Shown piece after piece: positions 23,217 through 25,045 of a DNA stretch of 25,045 nt. Both the position numbers and the translations under genes were made by a program. The stretch is from Pseudomonadales bacterium (GTDB lineage Bacteria > Pseudomonadota > Gammaproteobacteria > Pseudomonadales > Azotimanducaceae). The notes under the pieces were generated by a model, which was not told the origin of the DNA, did no database searches, and saw nothing but the letters and a program-made list of their open reading frames with translations. Location of the stretch: contig JAQWQN010000128.1 of the NCBI GenBank assembly GCA_029244465.1, forward strand, positions 1 through 25,045. Reading direction: 5' to 3'. Position 1 is the first letter of the stretch, and every line of letters starts with the position of its first letter.

Positions 23217-24134
23217 ATGAAATTGGATGAGATAGCCCAGCGTCGGACATGGCAGATCATGAACGCAGGACAATCTGGTGGTCAGATTGAAATTAGTGGG
23301 TGGGACTTTGGCGGCAGTGGTGAGATTGCTCTCCTGCAGCACGCCAACGGTATGTGTGCTGCGCTATGGGCGCTTGTCGCGACCGAGTTAACTGATCGTT
23401 ATCACGTTATTGCGATCGATGCTCGAGGGCACGGTGATAGCCAACATCTTACGGTCCCGGATGATTACGGCTGGGATGTTCTTGTACGGGACATCCTTCG
23501 CGTGACGGAATTGATTCTTAAGCAAACGCAACAAGATCAAATAGCGCTGGCAATAGGTAGCTCGTTTGGTGGCATTGTGCTCGCTGGTGCTGAAGCAAAA
23601 TCGCCGGGTCTGATGCGTCGGCTTATGATGTTGGATCCGCCGATTCACCCAACAGAAGCGCTCGCTGAGCAAATGGGGATCGAGTGGCAAACTGCGCCAT
23701 CCATGCGCGAAGGATTGGTCGAGCAAACACTGAAACGTAAGTACGTCTGGGAGTCTCGGGAAGCCGCTGATGCGGGGTGGCGGGCCAAACCGCTGTTCGC
23801 TCCTTGGGATGACCGTGCCTTTGCGCTTTATCTTGATGAGGGTATGCGCGAACGAGACGATGGGCAGGTCGAACTGAAGTGTCATCCAACAGTCGAGGCG
23901 CACATTTTTGCCTCGACTGGATCCTTGGGATTGTTTGACTATGCCCCCGTGGTCACTATTCCAGTTGATCTCGTGCACGCCAAACACGGACACTTCCCGT
24001 ACGAGTTCTACCAACACATTGCGAAGGTTTTTCCGAACTGTGAATTGTCGCAGCTTGACGCCGGTCACATGCTGCCGCTTGAGGCCCCTGGGGCGGTGGT
24101 CAAGCTTGTTTGTGAACGTCTTCAGTGTGACTAG
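23217..24134 (+). CDS. Alpha/beta-hydrolase fold protein
   Basis: The 305-residue protein shows the alpha/beta-hydrolase layout. It has an oxyanion-hole type HANG (42-45), AIDARGHGDS (66-75), the nucleophile elbow G114-S-S116-F-G118 (AIGSSFGG), and the catalytic histidine H284 in DAGHMLPLEAP (281-291). The acid is probably D251 or a nearby residue in PVDLVHAKHG (249-258). There is no signal peptide, so it should be cytosolic. It could hydrolyse esters, lactones, C-C bonds or halogenated compounds; the family alone does not decide. AAGG (23207-23210) lies 6 bp before the ATG. It stands alone on its strand. Its TAG stop overlaps the stop of the rhomboid gene on the opposite strand by 4 bp (CTAG). 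Confidence 0.87.
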   Translation: MKLDEIAQRRTWQIMNAGQSGGQIEISGWDFGGSGEIALLQHANGMCAALWALVATELTDRYHVIAIDARGHGDSQHLTVPDDYGWDVLVRDILRVTELILKQTQQDQIALAIGSSFGGIVLAGAEAKSPGLMRRLMMLDPPIHPTEALAEQMGIEWQTAPSMREGLVEQTLKRKYVWESREAADAGWRAKPLFAPWDDRAFALYLDEGMRERDDGQVELKCHPTVEAHIFASTGSLGLFDYAPVVTIPVDLVHAKHGHFPYEFYQHIAKVFPNCELSQLDAGHMLPLEAPGAVVKLVCERLQCD

Positions 24135-25045
24135 ATCGCAACCAACCATGCAGTTGAGACTACGATTACTGCCATGATTCCAGCGCGTTGTTGGTCCCCG
24201 AGAGATCGTGCTTTGAGGTTGATTTCGGCAAATAAAAGTCCAGCGATGATCCCGTAGGTAAAGCCAAAAACATGTCCGCCAACGTCCACGCGTTCGCTGC
24301 CAAAACCGGTATAGGACAATATACAGATGGCAGCGAAGATCGGCGCGAAGCCGCGTTTCAGACCATTACCGCGAAAGTAACCTCGTCGCCAAGCGAATGC
24401 GGGGACCAAACCGAGCGCAGCAAACGTTGCTGTTGAGGCCCCCACTGCACGAAAAGCATCTGGTTGGATCCAGGCGTTGGTAAGGTTTGCGATTGCTCCG
24501 CAGCCAAGAACCAAAAGCCAACCCAATCCAGAACCGAGATGACGGCCAACGAAGAGGCCAAACAAGGCTCCAAATAGGGAGTTAGAAAATATGTGTCCCA
24601 AATCGCCGTGTAGAGTCAGGGCGGTAATAGCCCGCCAGATCTGACCTGAGCGAACGGCTTCGGCATGCAGATGCCCCGCTTCGCTTAGGTTAATGTTGGT
24701 CCACGACTGAATCGCAGGGATCGACCAAATAATAGCAAGGTAACCGAGTACGCCGAACCAGCCAGAATCCACGATTTCGACATCTCGGGGTGTCACCGTC
24801 GGTGGTGCGTTCTCGCGCCAGTACGTTTGTAACTCGGTGCTTGCTCGGGCGAGGTCTTCTTCCGCAACTAATAGTGTCCAGCCTGTGCCAGTTCGCTCAA
24901 TGACATAATCCACCTCTCGTGCGGCCATGACCAAGGCGGCGTCCATCACTGCACGGCGGGTGTCGGCAAAGTACACAGGATTCACGAGAGAGTGAATCTC
25001 TTTAGCATCGTATTTCCTCGTTGTCTGGGTCGTAAACCGCACGCG
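24131..25045 (-). CDS. Rhomboid-family intramembrane serine protease (5' end at or beyond the right edge)
   Basis: About 303 residues are visible. A cytosolic N-terminal part (to about residue 93) resembles the small signal-transducing/DUF2007-like domains seen before some rhomboids (VIERTGTGWTLLVAEED at 47-63). It is followed by about six membrane helices. The rhomboid core is clear: RAITALTLHGDLGHIFSN (137-154) with H146, H150 and N154; GASTATFAALG (201-211) with the nucleophile S203; and GGHVFGFTYGIIAGLL (255-270) with the catalytic partner H257. Rhomboids cut substrates within the inner membrane. A GTG at 25042 could be the start, but the frame is open to the last base, so the true start may lie outside the window. 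It converges on the alpha/beta hydrolase gene with a 4-bp overlap at the stop codons. Confidence 0.9.
   Translation of the reverse strand, partial: RVRFTTQTTRKYDAKEIHSLVNPVYFADTRRAVMDAALVMAAREVDYVIERTGTGWTLLVAEEDLARASTELQTYWRENAPPTVTPRDVEIVDSGWFGVLGYLAIIWSIPAIQSWTNINLSEAGHLHAEAVRSGQIWRAITALTLHGDLGHIFSNSLFGALFGLFVGRHLGSGLGWLLVLGCGAIANLTNAWIQPDAFRAVGASTATFAALGLVPAFAWRRGYFRGNGLKRGFAPIFAAICILSYTGFGSERVDVGGHVFGFTYGIIAGLLFAEINLKARSLGDQQRAGIMAVIVVSTAWLVAI

Noticed and set aside
23388..24149. 253-codon open frame on the minus strand
   Set aside because: Antisense to the alpha/beta hydrolase with a clear nucleophile elbow; no domain.
1..25045. Mobile elements, tRNA genes, CRISPR arrays
   Set aside because: No transposase or integrase motifs, no cloverleaf-like segments and no regularly spaced repeats were seen.

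Overview
The window carries about 18 protein-coding genes and no RNA gene, insertion sequence, phage gene or CRISPR array that I can see. Gene content (AbgT and SSS transporters, a DUF5916-type outer-membrane barrel, PQQ/cytochrome c sugar oxidation, cytosolic sulfatase, phytanoyl-CoA dioxygenase-like enzymes, DUF3300 protein), secretion signals and Shine-Dalgarno sites point to a Gram-negative aerobic heterotroph. A marine gammaproteobacterium is my best guess, but this rests on gene content, not on a marker gene.

Left part (1-6973): an AbgT-family transporter cut by the left edge and a LysR-type regulator, both on the minus strand, then divergently a classical SDR, a GpsA-like glycerol-3-phosphate dehydrogenase and a large DUF5916/CBM9-like outer-membrane protein. 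Middle (7237-12502): a secreted cytochrome c-PQQ dehydrogenase fusion followed directly by a phytanoyl-CoA dioxygenase-like (PhyH) gene. Next comes a gene-poor stretch holding one small Lin0512-family gene on the minus strand, then a Tat-exported PhoD-type phosphatase on the minus strand.

Right centre (12685-21066): eight co-directional genes that look like one or two operons. They encode a homocysteine S-methyltransferase, a nucleoside-hydrolase-fold protein, a cytosolic sulfatase, a second PhyH oxygenase, an eEF1B-gamma-like GST, a SAM methyltransferase, an MDR-type reductase and an SSS importer. The first three are 2 bp apart, and the GST and methyltransferase overlap by 4 bp. The logical reading is import of a small sulfated, probably methylated or glycosylated compound by the symporter. 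The sulfate would then be removed in the cytosol, a glycosidic bond perhaps cleaved by the nucleoside-hydrolase-like protein, methyl groups moved to homocysteine, and the rest oxidised or reduced. The substrate cannot be read from the sequence, and this block is the best candidate for an undescribed pathway.

Right end (21063-25045): a DUF3300 protein with a very long His/Tyr- then Arg-rich tail on the minus strand, an alpha/beta hydrolase on the plus strand, and a rhomboid protease on the minus strand that reaches the right edge. Both convergent gene pairs here overlap by 4 bp at their stop codons.
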